DNA from: JBBQXK01 sp038251625
Lineage (GTDB): Bacteria > Pseudomonadota > Alphaproteobacteria > Rhodobacterales > Rhodobacteraceae
Length of the DNA: 22,366 bases
Assembly: GCA_038251625.1 (NCBI GenBank)
Contig: JBBSBE010000061.1
Span: 1 to 22,366 of the forward strand
Direction of reading: 5' to 3'
How positions within the stretch are numbered: the stretch's first letter is position 1; every line of letters begins with the position of its first letter. Position numbers and translations under genes: made by a program. Of the stretch, positions 7,611 to 15,777 are shown piece after piece. The notes beneath the pieces were generated by a model, which was not told the origin of the DNA, searched no databases, and worked only from the letters and a program-made list of their open reading frames with translations.

Positions 7611-9620
7611 ATGGCGGTTCTTCTGGGCGTGGACACGGGCGGCACTTACACCGATGCGGTGGTGCTGGATGCCGATGCGCGGGCTGTTCTGGGCAAAGCC
7701 AAGGCGTTGACCACGCGGGGCGATCTGGCGCTGGGGATCGGGCGGGCCGTGGATGCGGCGATGGCGGCGGCTGGCGTGGGCGCGTCGGATGTGGCGCTGG
7801 TGTCGCTGTCGACCACGCTTGCCACCAATGCGCTGGTGGAAGGTCAGGGCGGGCGTGTGGCGCTGGTCTTCATCGGCTTTGACGTGGCTGACATGGCGCG
7901 GGCGGGCCTTGCCGAGGCGTTGAAGGGCGATCCGGTGATCGTGATCGCGGGTGGGCATAGCCATGCGGGCACCGAGGCCGCGCCCCTGGACCTGCCCGCG
8001 CTGGAGGCCGCGCTGGCCGGGCTGACGGGTGTGATGGGATATGCCGTCGCTGCACGCTTTGCCACCCGCAACCCCGCGCACGAAATTGCGGCACGCGCCG
8101 CGATCCGGGCCGCGACGGGTGTGCCGGTGACGTGTTCGCACGAGCTGTCGGCCAATCTGAACGGGCCAAAGCGCGCCCTGACAGCGGTGCTGAACGCGCG
8201 GCTGATCGGCATGATCGACCGGCTGGTCGCGGCCTGCGAGGGGCATCTGGCGCGGGTGGGGATTGCCGCGCCGCTGATGGTGGTGCGCGGGGATGGCGCG
8301 CTCATCTCTGCCGCCATGGTGCGCGAGCGGCCGATCGAGACCATTCTTTCCGGCCCCGCCGCCAGCATCGTGGGCGCGCGCTGGCTGACCGGTGCGTCAG
8401 AAGCGCTGGTCAGCGACATTGGCGGGACGACCACCGATGTGGCGCTTTTGCGTGGCGGGTTGCCCTTGATCGACCCTGAAGGCGCCCGCGTCGGCGGCTT
8501 TCGCACGATGGTGGAGGCGGTGGCGATGCGCACCACGGGCCTTGGCGGCGACAGCGAGGTGCATGTGGTGGCCGAGGGTCTGGACGGTGGCCTGCACCTT
8601 GGCCCCCGGCGGCTGGTGCCGGTATCACTGCTCGCTGCCGATGCGGGGCAGATGGTGCATGCGGCCCTCGACCGCTGGCTGTCGTCCGACGCGCCGGGCG
8701 AACACGACGGGCGTTTTGCGATCCCGATGGGGGGCGACACTGCGGGCCTTGTGCCACGCGAGGCGGCGGTGTTGGCGCGGCTTGATCGCCCGATGCCCGT
8801 GGCCGATGCGCTGCGTTCGCGGCTGGAAGCGGCTGCGCTGGACCGGCTGGTGGCGCGGGGATTCGTGATGCTGTCGGGCGTGACCCCCACGGATGCCAGC
8901 CACACGCTGGGGCGTCTGGCGGACTGGGACGGGGCTGCGGCAGAAAAGGCGCTGCGCCTGATGGCGCGGCGGCGGAATGGCCGGGGCGACCGGATTGCAG
9001 GCGATGCGCTGACGCTGGCGCGGGGGATCGTGGACCAGTTGACCGCGCAGACGGTGGACTGCCTGCTGGAGGCCGCTCTTGCCGAAGACCCCGCCTTCGC
9101 CGGTCAAAGCCCCGAGGTGCTGGCCCGCCATCCGCTGCTTGCGGCGGGCCTGTCCGGCCACAAGGGACCATTGGAGATCACCGCGCGGCTCGGCGTGCCG
9201 GTGATCGGCCTTGGCGCCTCGGCCCCGGCCTATTACGGCGCGGTGGGCGCGCGGCTGGGCTGTCCGATGATCCTGCCAGATCATGCGGGTGTGGCAAACG
9301 CCATCGGCGCCGTGGTGGGGCAGGTGGCGCAACGGGTGACGGGGTTGGTGACAAGCCCCGCCGAGGGGCGATTTGTGGCACATCTGCCCGAGGGTGTTGC
9401 CGCCTTTGCCGACCGGGATGCGGCGATCGAGGCGATGGCCGCAGCGCTGATGGCCGAAGCCGAGGCGCGGGCGCGGCGTGCAGGGGCCGCAGATGTGGCA
9501 GTCAGCGTCACGCGTGAGGTCAAGGAGGCCGAGATCGAGGGCCGCCGGATGTTCATCGAGGCCCGGCTGACGGCGACCGCAGCAGGCCGTCCGCGTGTGG
9601 CGCATGCGGCGGCTGTCTGA
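7611..9620 (+). CDS. Hydantoinase/oxoprolinase family protein, HyuA-type subunit
   Basis: ATP-dependent family that opens cyclic amides (hydantoins, 5-oxoproline) or drives related carboxylations. 669 residues, the usual HyuA length. The N-terminus MAVLLGVDTGGTYTDAVVLD is the ASKHA phosphate-binding loop. ETILSGPAAS and VSDIGGTTTDVALL (~267-280) form the second ATP-binding portion of the family. The frame is open upstream into rpoN, but ATG 7611 gives the canonical start; ATG 7575 is possible in frame. It lies 56 bp after rpoN and may be cotranscribed. The HyuB partner that normally follows is missing, because a tRNA gene comes next. The exact substrate cannot be assigned. Confidence 0.85.
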   Translation: MAVLLGVDTGGTYTDAVVLDADARAVLGKAKALTTRGDLALGIGRAVDAAMAAAGVGASDVALVSLSTTLATNALVEGQGGRVALVFIGFDVADMARAGLAEALKGDPVIVIAGGHSHAGTEAAPLDLPALEAALAGLTGVMGYAVAARFATRNPAHEIAARAAIRAATGVPVTCSHELSANLNGPKRALTAVLNARLIGMIDRLVAACEGHLARVGIAAPLMVVRGDGALISAAMVRERPIETILSGPAASIVGARWLTGASEALVSDIGGTTTDVALLRGGLPLIDPEGARVGGFRTMVEAVAMRTTGLGGDSEVHVVAEGLDGGLHLGPRRLVPVSLLAADAGQMVHAALDRWLSSDAPGEHDGRFAIPMGGDTAGLVPREAAVLARLDRPMPVADALRSRLEAAALDRLVARGFVMLSGVTPTDASHTLGRLADWDGAAAEKALRLMARRRNGRGDRIAGDALTLARGIVDQLTAQTVDCLLEAALAEDPAFAGQSPEVLARHPLLAAGLSGHKGPLEITARLGVPVIGLGASAPAYYGAVGARLGCPMILPDHAGVANAIGAVVGQVAQRVTGLVTSPAEGRFVAHLPEGVAAFADRDAAIEAMAAALMAEAEARARRAGAADVAVSVTREVKEAEIEGRRMFIEARLTATAAGRPRVAHAAAV

Positions 9621-9627
9621 AAACCGC

Positions 9628-9656
9628 TTGACGCCATGGGGGCACCCGACTATCCC
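9628..9656 (+). promoter_or_regulatory. Sigma-70-type promoter of the tRNA gene
   Basis: TTGACG at 9628-9633 and TATCCC at 9651-9656 are separated by exactly 17 bases, placing transcription start a few bases before the tRNA (9666). The -35 is near consensus and the -10 is GC-leaning. It lies just after the hyuA stop, so the tRNA is probably transcribed on its own. Confidence 0.6.
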
Positions 9657-9665
9657 GCCCCCGAT

Positions 9666-9742
9666 GGCTAGGTAGCTCAGCTGGTTAGAGCACGCGACTC
9701 ATAATCGCGGGGTCGGGGGTTCGAGTCCCCCCCTCGCCACCA
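9666..9742 (+). tRNA. tRNA-Met (CAT), elongator type
   Basis: A full 77-nt cloverleaf with encoded CCA. D stem GCTC/GAGC, anticodon stem CGCGA/TCGCG around loop CTCATAA, variable loop GGGTC, T stem GGGGG/CCCCC around TTCGAGT, discriminator A. Anticodon CAT at 9699-9701. The anticodon stem lacks the G-C run of initiator tRNA, and the body resembles elongator tRNA-Met (GGCTA-GTAGCTCAG, ACTCATAAT). tRNA-Ile2 (lysidine) shares this anticodon and is less likely. The acceptor stem GGCTAGG/CCTCGCC has one T.C mismatch at pair 4-69. Confidence 0.93.
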
Positions 9743-9906
9743 CTTAAATCCCGTTGGACGCTAAAAAGATTTCGGTATCCGGGTGCTGCCGCGAGGCGCC
9801 CCGGCGATTTTCCTGCCAGTTTGAATCGCTTGGCTGCATTTTCCCTCTCGGCCTGCATCCGCTGGCCGTGTCTCGCCGCCGATGTGCGGCCATCAAGAGA
9901 AACGAC

Positions 9907-10170
9907 ATGTATTCGGGGTTGATGAAAGACGTGGCGGGCGCATCCGATCTGTCGCCCGAGAGCGTCAAGGCGCGTATCGCCGCGTTCTGTGATTGGTTTG
10001 GGGTGGAGCCGCCCCGGCTGAAGGCGCGCGGCGGGTCTGTCTGCCTCAACGTCGAATTGTCCGCATGGCTGTCTGGTCACGGCGCAAGCTGGGACTGATC
10101 ATCTGCGGTGGCGCGCGGGTGATGGCCCGGGCCTACCGCCAGACCCGTGCGGACCAGGCCCCGCTCGCCG
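9907..10170 (+). pseudogene. Small unrecognised gene, apparently broken by a one-base frameshift
   Basis: The ATG at 9907 opens a 63-codon frame (MYSGLMKDVAGASDLS... ending GASWD) that stops at TGA 10096-10098. Right after the stop, coding character continues in another frame: from 10098 it reads IICGGARVMARAYRQTR then ADQAPLAA, with 23 of 25 codons ending in G or C. One extra G after 10097 would join the parts as ...GASWD-W-IICGGARVMA.... The upstream part also has strong G/C third positions and two helices (SPESVKARIAAFCDWFG). A weak AAGAGAA ribosome-binding site precedes 9907. I do not recognise the family. Alternatives are a genuine 63-residue protein or a sequencing error. Confidence 0.5.
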
Positions 10171-10259
10171 CGATGACGTCTCGCCTTTGCGAACGGTCGC
10201 GCCCGCAGAGGGGTGCCATGGCTGCCGTTCGCGTGACCAAGAAGCACCGTGTCCGGCGC

Positions 10260-11177
10260 CTAGCCGCGCTGCGTAAGGTATCCGGCCAATGCGGCGGCCA
10301 GCTTTTCCGCGCGCGCGACATGGGCCGGGTCGGACAGCAGAAACTCGGCAACCAGCGCCTCGATCAGCGCCAGTCCGGGCAGGGAGCTTGACGACAGAAC
10401 GGGATGTTGCGCGGGCGCCAGCATCAATTCGTCGGCGTGCCGGGCCAAGGGCGCCGCGTTGGAATCTGTCAGGACGGCAATGCGGGCGCCCGACGCCTTG
10501 GCAGCCACGGTGAGGTCGGTGACATCCGCTGAATAGCGCGGAAACGCGATGGCGATCACAAGGTCGCCCTTGCCCGCCGACATCAGCCGCGCGGCCGAGG
10601 ATTCGGTGCCGCCAAACTGCACGACGTTCACCACGCCATCCCGGTAAGGCTGCAACCCAAGGGTGAGAATCGCGGCCAGATGGGCCGACAGTCCGAAGCC
10701 CATCACCCAGACGTACCGCGCCGATCCCACCTCTTTCGATACCCGGCGAAGCACGTCGGCGGTGCTGGGGTCGCGCAAAGCCTCCAAATTGAGCACGGCG
10801 GATCCGAGGCTTGCTTCTGCCGTTCCCCGATCTGGTCCGCCTTCCGAAAGGCGGGTGCTGAGCTTGGTGACCGGGGCGATCAGGGCATGCACCGTGTCGG
10901 CCACCTGATTGCGGAAATCGACGTAGCTGGAAAGGCCCAGATCGCGCACGTAACGGCTTATGGTGGAAGGCGAAATCCCGCTTAGCTGCGCCAGATCCTC
11001 GATCCCGCGGGTGGCCACGAAAACCGGGTCGCGCAGGACCACATCCGACAGCGCGCGCTGCGACCGGGACCCCTCTTGCAGCAGGGCCATGACCTGCTTG
11101 CCGAGGGGAGAGGAACTGAACTGCCGATCCGCTTCCGCGGTCCAGGCAGATGCTTTTTTTGACGTTTTCATTTTCAT
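10260..11177 (-). CDS. RpiR-family (HTH + SIS) transcriptional regulator
   Basis: DNA-binding regulator whose C-terminal SIS domain senses a small ligand, often a phosphosugar or catabolic intermediate. 305 residues, usual length. N-terminal HTH_6 domain: IEDLAQLSGISPSTISRYV, then LGLSSYVDFRNQVA (~59-94). The SIS domain spans ~140-275, with VWVMGFGLSAHLAAIL, GDLVIAIAFPRYS and ARIAVLTDSNAAPLARHAD. I chose ATG 11177 (MKMKTSKKAS). An in-frame ATG at 11219 would add 14 residues, and neither has a strong ribosome-binding site. It is divergent from the ABC-transporter operon with only 72 bp between, so it most likely controls that operon (inference). A long in-frame extension upstream is antisense to the binding-protein gene and is discounted. 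Confidence 0.9.
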   Translation of the reverse strand: MKMKTSKKASAWTAEADRQFSSSPLGKQVMALLQEGSRSQRALSDVVLRDPVFVATRGIEDLAQLSGISPSTISRYVRDLGLSSYVDFRNQVADTVHALIAPVTKLSTRLSEGGPDRGTAEASLGSAVLNLEALRDPSTADVLRRVSKEVGSARYVWVMGFGLSAHLAAILTLGLQPYRDGVVNVVQFGGTESSAARLMSAGKGDLVIAIAFPRYSADVTDLTVAAKASGARIAVLTDSNAAPLARHADELMLAPAQHPVLSSSSLPGLALIEALVAEFLLSDPAHVARAEKLAAALAGYLTQRG

Positions 11178-11249
11178 AAGTTGATCGTACGAAAATATCC
11201 TGCCATCTTCAAACCTCATTCTTGCGCCGACACCAACGGAGGGACCCCA
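11178..11249. promoter_or_regulatory. Divergent rpiR/ABC-operon control region
   Basis: The 72 bp between the two starts must contain both promoters and probably the RpiR operator. It is AT-richer than its surroundings and contains the palindrome CGTACG (11186-11191). TTGATC (11181-11186) is followed 17 bases later by CATCTT, a weak promoter candidate for the operon. The ribosome-binding site GGAGGG (11238-11243) serves the binding-protein gene. Confidence 0.45.
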
Positions 11250-12029
11250 ATGCGTCGCACATTCACGACTGTTCTGACCATCGCCTTGTTGCTCAGCGGG
11301 GCCGCCCGGGCCGCTGATACCGTTCGCATCGGCGTGGAAGGCAACTATCCGCCCTTCAGCCAGGTTTCCGCAGACGGCACGCTTTCGGGCTTTGACATCG
11401 ACATTGCGAACGCGCTTTGCGCCAAGATGGACGTCACCTGCGAGATGGTGCAGCAGGAATGGGACGGCATGATCCCGGCCCTGAACGCCAAGAAGTTCGA
11501 CATGATCGTGGCCTCCATGTCGATCACCGACAAGCGCAAGGAAGTGGTCGATTTCTCCAATCCCTACTATGACGTGCCGTCGCGCTTTATTGCCAAGGAA
11601 GGCGCCTTCACCGGCTGGACCCCGGAAGATGTGAAGGGCAAGACGATCATCGTGCTGCGCAACAGCCCGCGTGCAGAATATCTGGCGGCCAACTACCCCG
11701 GCATTGACGTGCTGGCGGTGGACAAGGAAACCGCCGTCTATCTGGAACTGGCCGCCGGGCGTGGCGACATCGCGTTCGGGTCTTCGGTTGTGTCCGCAGA
11801 GGCCTTCCTCAATACGCCGGAAGGTGCGGGTTTCGCACAGGTCGGCGACACGCTGTTTCTTGACGCCAACACCGATGGCGGCGTTGGTATCGCCATCCGC
11901 AAGGAAGACGACGGCCTGACCGACAAGGTGAACGCAGCGCTGGCATCGATCATGGAAGACGGGTCTTACAAGGCGCTGGCCGACAAGTATTTCGACTTCG
12001 ACGTGACACCGATGTCGGCACGCAAGTAA
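11250..12029 (+). CDS. Polar amino-acid ABC transporter, periplasmic binding protein (SBP family 3)
   Basis: Captures a polar or cationic amino acid or a derivative in the periplasm and delivers it to the permeases encoded downstream. 259 residues with a Sec signal peptide (MRRTFTTVLTIALLLSGAARA, predicted cleavage after residue 21). EGNYPPFSQVSADGTLSGFD (30-49) is the hallmark ligand-site region. C57 and C64 match the spacing of the disulfide in the HisJ/LAO proteins. MIVASMSITDKRKEVVDFS and the lobe-2 segment GRGDIAFGSSVVSAEA follow. ATG 11250 lies 6 bases after GGAGGG; the open frame upstream to 11181 is discounted. First gene of the operon, followed by a strong hairpin. HisJ/ArgT/OccT-like proteins include opine binders, so the ligand need not be a free amino acid. 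Confidence 0.92.
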   Translation: MRRTFTTVLTIALLLSGAARAADTVRIGVEGNYPPFSQVSADGTLSGFDIDIANALCAKMDVTCEMVQQEWDGMIPALNAKKFDMIVASMSITDKRKEVVDFSNPYYDVPSRFIAKEGAFTGWTPEDVKGKTIIVLRNSPRAEYLAANYPGIDVLAVDKETAVYLELAAGRGDIAFGSSVVSAEAFLNTPEGAGFAQVGDTLFLDANTDGGVGIAIRKEDDGLTDKVNAALASIMEDGSYKALADKYFDFDVTPMSARK

Positions 12030-12036
12030 TCCAACC

Positions 12037-12060
12037 GGCCCGTCCCTTCCGGGGCGGGCC
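12037..12060 (+). terminator. Intercistronic GC-rich hairpin after the binding-protein gene
   Basis: A 10-bp stem pairs GGCCCGTCCC (12037-12046) with GGGGCGGGCC (12051-12060; one T.G pair) around loop TTCC. Only ATTTGATG follows, so termination would be partial. Such hairpins commonly stabilise upstream message or attenuate readthrough, giving more binding protein than permease. That role here is inference. Confidence 0.6.
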
Positions 12061-12084
12061 ATTTGATGCCGGGGGGGTGAGGGG

Positions 12085-12774
12085 ATGTTTCAGGGCTATC
12101 TGCCGATGATCCTTGACGGGCTGTGGGTCACGCTTTCCGTCGCTGCAACCTCGCTTCTGATCGCCAGCGTCTTTGGCCTTCTGGGGGCGGTGGCCAAGCT
12201 TTCCTCCTCACGGCTGGCGCGCGGCTTTGCCACGACCTACACCACGGTGATCCGCGCCTTGCCGGACCTTCTGCTGATGCTGACAGTGTTTTACGGTGGC
12301 CAGATCCTGCTGAACAACCTCGCCGAGGCGCAAGGCTGGGGCTACATCGACGTCAACGCCTTTGTCGCAGGCACGCTGACACTGGGCTTCATCTTCGGCG
12401 CCTACCTGACAGAGACGTTTCGCGGCGCCATCCTTGCCATCCCGAAAGGCCAGATCGAGGCAGGGGATGCCTGCGGCCTCAGCCGCGTGCAGGTCCTGTG
12501 CTACATCGTCCTGCCGCAGATGGTACGCCACGCCATTCCCGGCTTCACCAACAACTGGCTGGTGATGCTCAAGGCTACGGCGCTGGTCTCGATCATCGGG
12601 CTGGATGACATGGTACACCGCGCGGGCCTCGCTTCGGCGGCGACGCGTTCACCCTTCACGTTCTACGCGCTGATCGGTGGGATATACCTTGCGATCACCA
12701 CCGTTTCGATCCTGCTTCTGGGGGGCCTTGACCGGCGTTTCTCGCGCGGTGTGCGGCGGGAGGAGGCGCGATGA
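12085..12774 (+). CDS. Polar amino-acid ABC transporter permease, HisQ-like
   Basis: One of two inner-membrane subunits that form the translocation channel. 229 residues with several hydrophobic helices (e.g. WVTLSVAATSLLIASVFGLL at 13-32, and a last helix near 195-215). The HisQ/GlnP-family motif VIRALPDLLLML is present. The EAA loop that contacts the ATPase reads IEAGDACGLSRVQVLCYIVL, then PQM (~128-150). ATG 12085 follows GTGAGGGG. The next permease overlaps it by 4 bp (ATGA), indicating coupled translation. Confidence 0.92.
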   Translation: MFQGYLPMILDGLWVTLSVAATSLLIASVFGLLGAVAKLSSSRLARGFATTYTTVIRALPDLLLMLTVFYGGQILLNNLAEAQGWGYIDVNAFVAGTLTLGFIFGAYLTETFRGAILAIPKGQIEAGDACGLSRVQVLCYIVLPQMVRHAIPGFTNNWLVMLKATALVSIIGLDDMVHRAGLASAATRSPFTFYALIGGIYLAITTVSILLLGGLDRRFSRGVRREEAR

Positions 12775-13499
12775 TCAACTGGGAGATTGTCCGTGAAACG
12801 CTGCCGGCGTTCTGGGGCGGATTGCAGATCACGCTGCTTTTGCTGCTGATTTCCACCGCAAGCGGCCTTGTGCTGTCGGTCCCGCTGGCGATGGCGCGTG
12901 CGTCGCGCAACCGCTGGTTCAGCATGCCGGTGTGGCTTTTCACCTATGTGATCCGGGGCACGCCGCTTCTGGTGCAGTTGTTCATCATCTACTACGGGCT
13001 GCCGCAGTTCGATCTGATCCGCGAAAGCAGCCTCTGGCCGTTCTTCCGCTCGCCCTGGGTCTGTGCCTGGCTTGCCTTTACCCTGAACACCACCGCCTAC
13101 ACGACCGAGATCTTCGCAGGTGCCATCAAGGCTGCGCCCTCGGGCGAGATCGAGGCGGCCCGGGCCATGGGCCTCAGCGATGGCCAGGTGTTCCGCGATG
13201 TGTTCTGGCCCGGGGCATGGCGGCGCGCGCTGCCGCAATACGGCAATGAGGTAGTCCAGATGATGCATGCCACCGCCTTGGCCAGTACCGTGACAATCGT
13301 CGAGGTTCTGCGCGTGGCGCGTGACGTCTATACCAACTATCTTGTCGTGCCCGAGAGCCTGGGCGTGGCTGCGGTCTTCTACCTCGGGCTGACGGTGATC
13401 CTGACGCAAGGCTTCCGCCTGCTGGAACGCCACTACCTGCGCCACCTTGATCCCAAGGCCAGTGCCAGCCGGGCAGGGGGCCAGACTGCCCATGCTTGA
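12771..13499 (+). CDS. Polar amino-acid ABC transporter permease, HisM-like
   Basis: Second channel subunit. 242 residues with typical helices (LQITLLLLLISTASGLVLSV at ~18-37) and the family motif VIRGTPLLVQLFIIYYGLPQ. The EAA loop is IEAARAMGLSDGQVFRDVFW, with LPQYGNEVVQMMHATALAST after it, as in HisM/ArtM. It starts within the stop of the previous permease and its own stop overlaps the deacylase start by 8 bp, so these genes are translated together. Confidence 0.92.
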   Translation: MINWEIVRETLPAFWGGLQITLLLLLISTASGLVLSVPLAMARASRNRWFSMPVWLFTYVIRGTPLLVQLFIIYYGLPQFDLIRESSLWPFFRSPWVCAWLAFTLNTTAYTTEIFAGAIKAAPSGEIEAARAMGLSDGQVFRDVFWPGAWRRALPQYGNEVVQMMHATALASTVTIVEVLRVARDVYTNYLVVPESLGVAAVFYLGLTVILTQGFRLLERHYLRHLDPKASASRAGGQTAHA

Positions 13500-14607
13500 A
13501 CATCTGATCGACATTCCGGGCCGCGGCCCGGGCACCACGCACCGGCTGCGGGTGGTCGGTTTCGGGGATCCGTCGGCGCGTCCGCATGTGCATGTGCAAG
13601 GCGGGCTTCATGCCGATGAAGGGCCGGGCATGATGGCCGCGCTCTGCCTGATCGACGCGCTGAAGACGGCCGAGACGGAAGGGCGGATCGCGGGCCACGT
13701 CACCGTCGTGCCGGCGGCAAATCCCTTTGGGTTGGGGCAGTTTCTGCAAGGCGACCAGTCAGGCCGCTTCGACCTTTACGATGGGCGCAACTTCAACCGC
13801 GATTACCCCGATCTTGTACCTGTTGCAGCGATGCTGCTTGACGGGGCGCTGGGTGATGACGCCGCCCGCAACGTCAGCCTCGTGCGCGCGGCCTTGCGGC
13901 AGGCGCTGGACGCGCGGGTCGCACACGGCCCCACAGATACCCTTCGCCACCACCTGATGCGCCTGGCACTGGGGGCCGATCTGGTGCTTGATCTGCATTG
14001 CGACGGCGAGGCAGAGGTGCATCTTTACACCCAGCCCGCCAGCCTGCCCGCGCTGCACCCCTATATCGCCCTTGCGGCCTGCCGGGCGGTCCTGCTGGCC
14101 GACAACTCGGGCGGGAACCCCTTTGACGAGGCCGTCTCGCGCCCTTGGGCTGAGATCGCTGCCGCTTTCCCCAGCCACCCGCTTCCCCCCTCTTGCGCCA
14201 GTTGCACGGTAGAACTGCGCGGACGGTCCGATGTCTGCCGCGATCTCGGCGCCACGGACGCGCAGGCCATCACCGACTACCTGACCTGTCTGGGTGTGCT
14301 GCGCGGCCCCCGGCCAGACCTGCCCGAACCCGCCTGCACGCCCACCCCCCTGGCCGGGTCCGAAGCGCTGACGGCCCCGGTGGCGGGCCTTTTGTCCTAT
14401 CGTGTGGCGGTTGGACGCACCGTCACCAAGGGCGAGATCGTGGCCGAGATCACTGATTTGCAGGATGGCACCGTCACCCCCGTGCGTGCGGGCACATCGG
14501 GCGTTTTCTACGCGCGACCCGCCACCCGCATCGCCGAAACCGGCAAGCGGCTGGGCAAGATCGCGGGCGCAGTGCCGTTCCGCGATGGCCTGCTTCTGAG
14601 CCCCTGA
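13492..14607 (+). CDS. Succinylglutamate desuccinylase/aspartoacylase-family zinc deacylase
   Basis: Zinc-dependent amidohydrolase (M14-like, AstE/AspA superfamily) that removes an acyl group from an N-acyl amino acid or similar conjugate. 371 residues. Zinc ligands H40 and E43 in QGGLHADEGPG and H169 in LVLDLHCDGEAE; catalytic Glu probably E241 in CTVELRGRSDV; N100-R103 in GRNFNRDYPD is the substrate-binding NxxR motif. The C-terminal ~75 residues contain a biotinyl-lipoyl-like barrel (TAPVAGLLSYRVAVGRTVTK). ATG 13492 overlaps the upstream permease stop and follows GGCAGGGGG. No signal peptide, so it acts in the cytoplasm on imported substrate. Position between permease and ATPase genes implies that the transporter carries its substrate. 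Substrate unknown; acetylated, succinylated or opine-like amino acids are plausible. Confidence 0.88.
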   Translation: MLEHLIDIPGRGPGTTHRLRVVGFGDPSARPHVHVQGGLHADEGPGMMAALCLIDALKTAETEGRIAGHVTVVPAANPFGLGQFLQGDQSGRFDLYDGRNFNRDYPDLVPVAAMLLDGALGDDAARNVSLVRAALRQALDARVAHGPTDTLRHHLMRLALGADLVLDLHCDGEAEVHLYTQPASLPALHPYIALAACRAVLLADNSGGNPFDEAVSRPWAEIAAAFPSHPLPPSCASCTVELRGRSDVCRDLGATDAQAITDYLTCLGVLRGPRPDLPEPACTPTPLAGSEALTAPVAGLLSYRVAVGRTVTKGEIVAEITDLQDGTVTPVRAGTSGVFYARPATRIAETGKRLGKIAGAVPFRDGLLLSP

Positions 14608-14619
14608 GAGGAGCCGACC

Positions 14620-15384
14620 ATGACCATGTTGACCGCCACCGACATCCGCAAGACGTTCGGCGCCGTCGAGGTTCTGAAGGGCGTCAGCCTGACCGCCGAA
14701 AAGGGGGATGTGATCTCGATGATCGGGTCTTCCGGGTCGGGAAAAAGCACCTTCCTGCGCTGCCTGAACTTTCTGGAACGCCCGACCGAGGGGCAGATTT
14801 CCATGGGCGGCGTCGCCCTTGCCTGCAAGCGCGACCGCAACGGCGACCAGATCGTCGCTGACCCTGCCGCCCTGCGTGCGCTGCGGGCGCGGGTGACGAT
14901 GGTGTTTCAGCAATTCAACCTCTGGTCCCATATGACGGCCTTGGAAAACGTGATGCTGGGCCCCATGCGCGTGAACGGCCTTGCCCGCGCCGAAGCCGCC
15001 GACCGGGCCGGGCACTATCTGGACCGTGTGGGGGTCGCCCACCGCAAGGACGCCTATCCGGGGTTCCTTTCCGGTGGCGAACAGCAGCGCGTCGCCATCG
15101 CGCGCGCCCTGGCGATGGAGCCGGCGCTGATGCTGTTTGACGAGCCCACATCCGCGCTCGACCCCGAACTGGTGGGCGAGGTGCTGCGCGTCATGCGGTC
15201 GTTGGCCGAAGAAGGGCGCACCATGATCGTGGTGACGCATGAGATGAATTTTGCCCGCGATGTGGCCAACAAGGTGGTGTTTCTCAATCAGGGCGTGATC
15301 GCCGAAGCGGGCGACCCCAAGGACGTGCTGGCGCATCCCCGGACAGAACGGTTGCAAGCGTTCCTGTCCGCGCAAGCCGCCTGA
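14620..15384 (+). CDS. Polar amino-acid ABC transporter ATPase, HisP/GlnQ-like
   Basis: Powers the transporter encoded just upstream. 254 residues, family length. Walker A GSSGSGKST (~32-40), Q-loop VFQQFNLWSHMTALENV, signature LSGGEQQRVAIARAL, Walker B LMLFDEPTSALD, and the switch region VVTHEMNFARDV. The segment RDRNGDQIVADPAALRALRA after the first strands is typical of HisP-type proteins. ATG 14620 is preceded by GAGAGGAG. Last gene of the operon, 12 bases after the deacylase. No strong terminator follows. Confidence 0.95.
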   Translation: MTMLTATDIRKTFGAVEVLKGVSLTAEKGDVISMIGSSGSGKSTFLRCLNFLERPTEGQISMGGVALACKRDRNGDQIVADPAALRALRARVTMVFQQFNLWSHMTALENVMLGPMRVNGLARAEAADRAGHYLDRVGVAHRKDAYPGFLSGGEQQRVAIARALAMEPALMLFDEPTSALDPELVGEVLRVMRSLAEEGRTMIVVTHEMNFARDVANKVVFLNQGVIAEAGDPKDVLAHPRTERLQAFLSAQAA

Positions 15385-15730
15385 GCACGGCAGACAGGCA
15401 GCCGGACTGTCAAACCCGGATCGTTTGATCATGAAACGGGGTGCTTATCCGGCGCGATGAACCGATCGAAAGGATCGCAACATTCAGCAAGGCCCAAGGG
15501 GCTAGCGGCGCTGCGCAAGCGCATGATGTTGAAAAGGTATGTTGGGAAACCAGCCTCGAGGACGAGGGTTGCATGGTGTGAATGCGGGCAGCGGTATTTT
15601 TGCGAAGGGCAAATTTCGTGCCCGCAGTGGCATCGGCAGCAACGGCGACAGAACTATCCTTCAAGCGGTGCCGACGCGTTCGGAAAGAGCGGCGGCAACG
15701 TCGGGGGCTGTGCGGTTGCGGTCTATGCGG

Positions 15731-15750
15731 GCGATCAGAAAAGTGATCGC
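15731..15750. promoter_or_regulatory. Perfect 7-6-7 inverted repeat, operator candidate
   Basis: GCGATCA (15731-15737) and TGATCGC (15744-15750) are perfect reverse complements around GAAAAG. The 13-base half-site spacing fits a dimeric HTH repressor. It lies about 30-50 bases upstream of the best promoter candidate of the toxin gene. No dedicated regulator is adjacent. Confidence 0.4.
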
Positions 15751-15777
15751 GTCCCAGTTTCAGAAGCCTGCCCAACC

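Noticed and set aside
9666..9742. Initiator tRNA-fMet or tRNA-Ile2 for the CAT tRNA
   Set aside because: The anticodon stem lacks the initiator G-C run and the sequence body matches elongator tRNA-Met. Ile2 cannot be fully excluded by eye.
9754..9906. Upstream extension of the small gene after the tRNA
   Set aside because: Cys/Arg-rich, poor third-position G/C, no ribosome-binding site. Coding character begins at 9907.
13759..15432. 557-codon minus-strand frame
   Set aside because: Antisense to the deacylase and ATPase genes, His/Gly/Arg-rich shadow of high-GC DNA.
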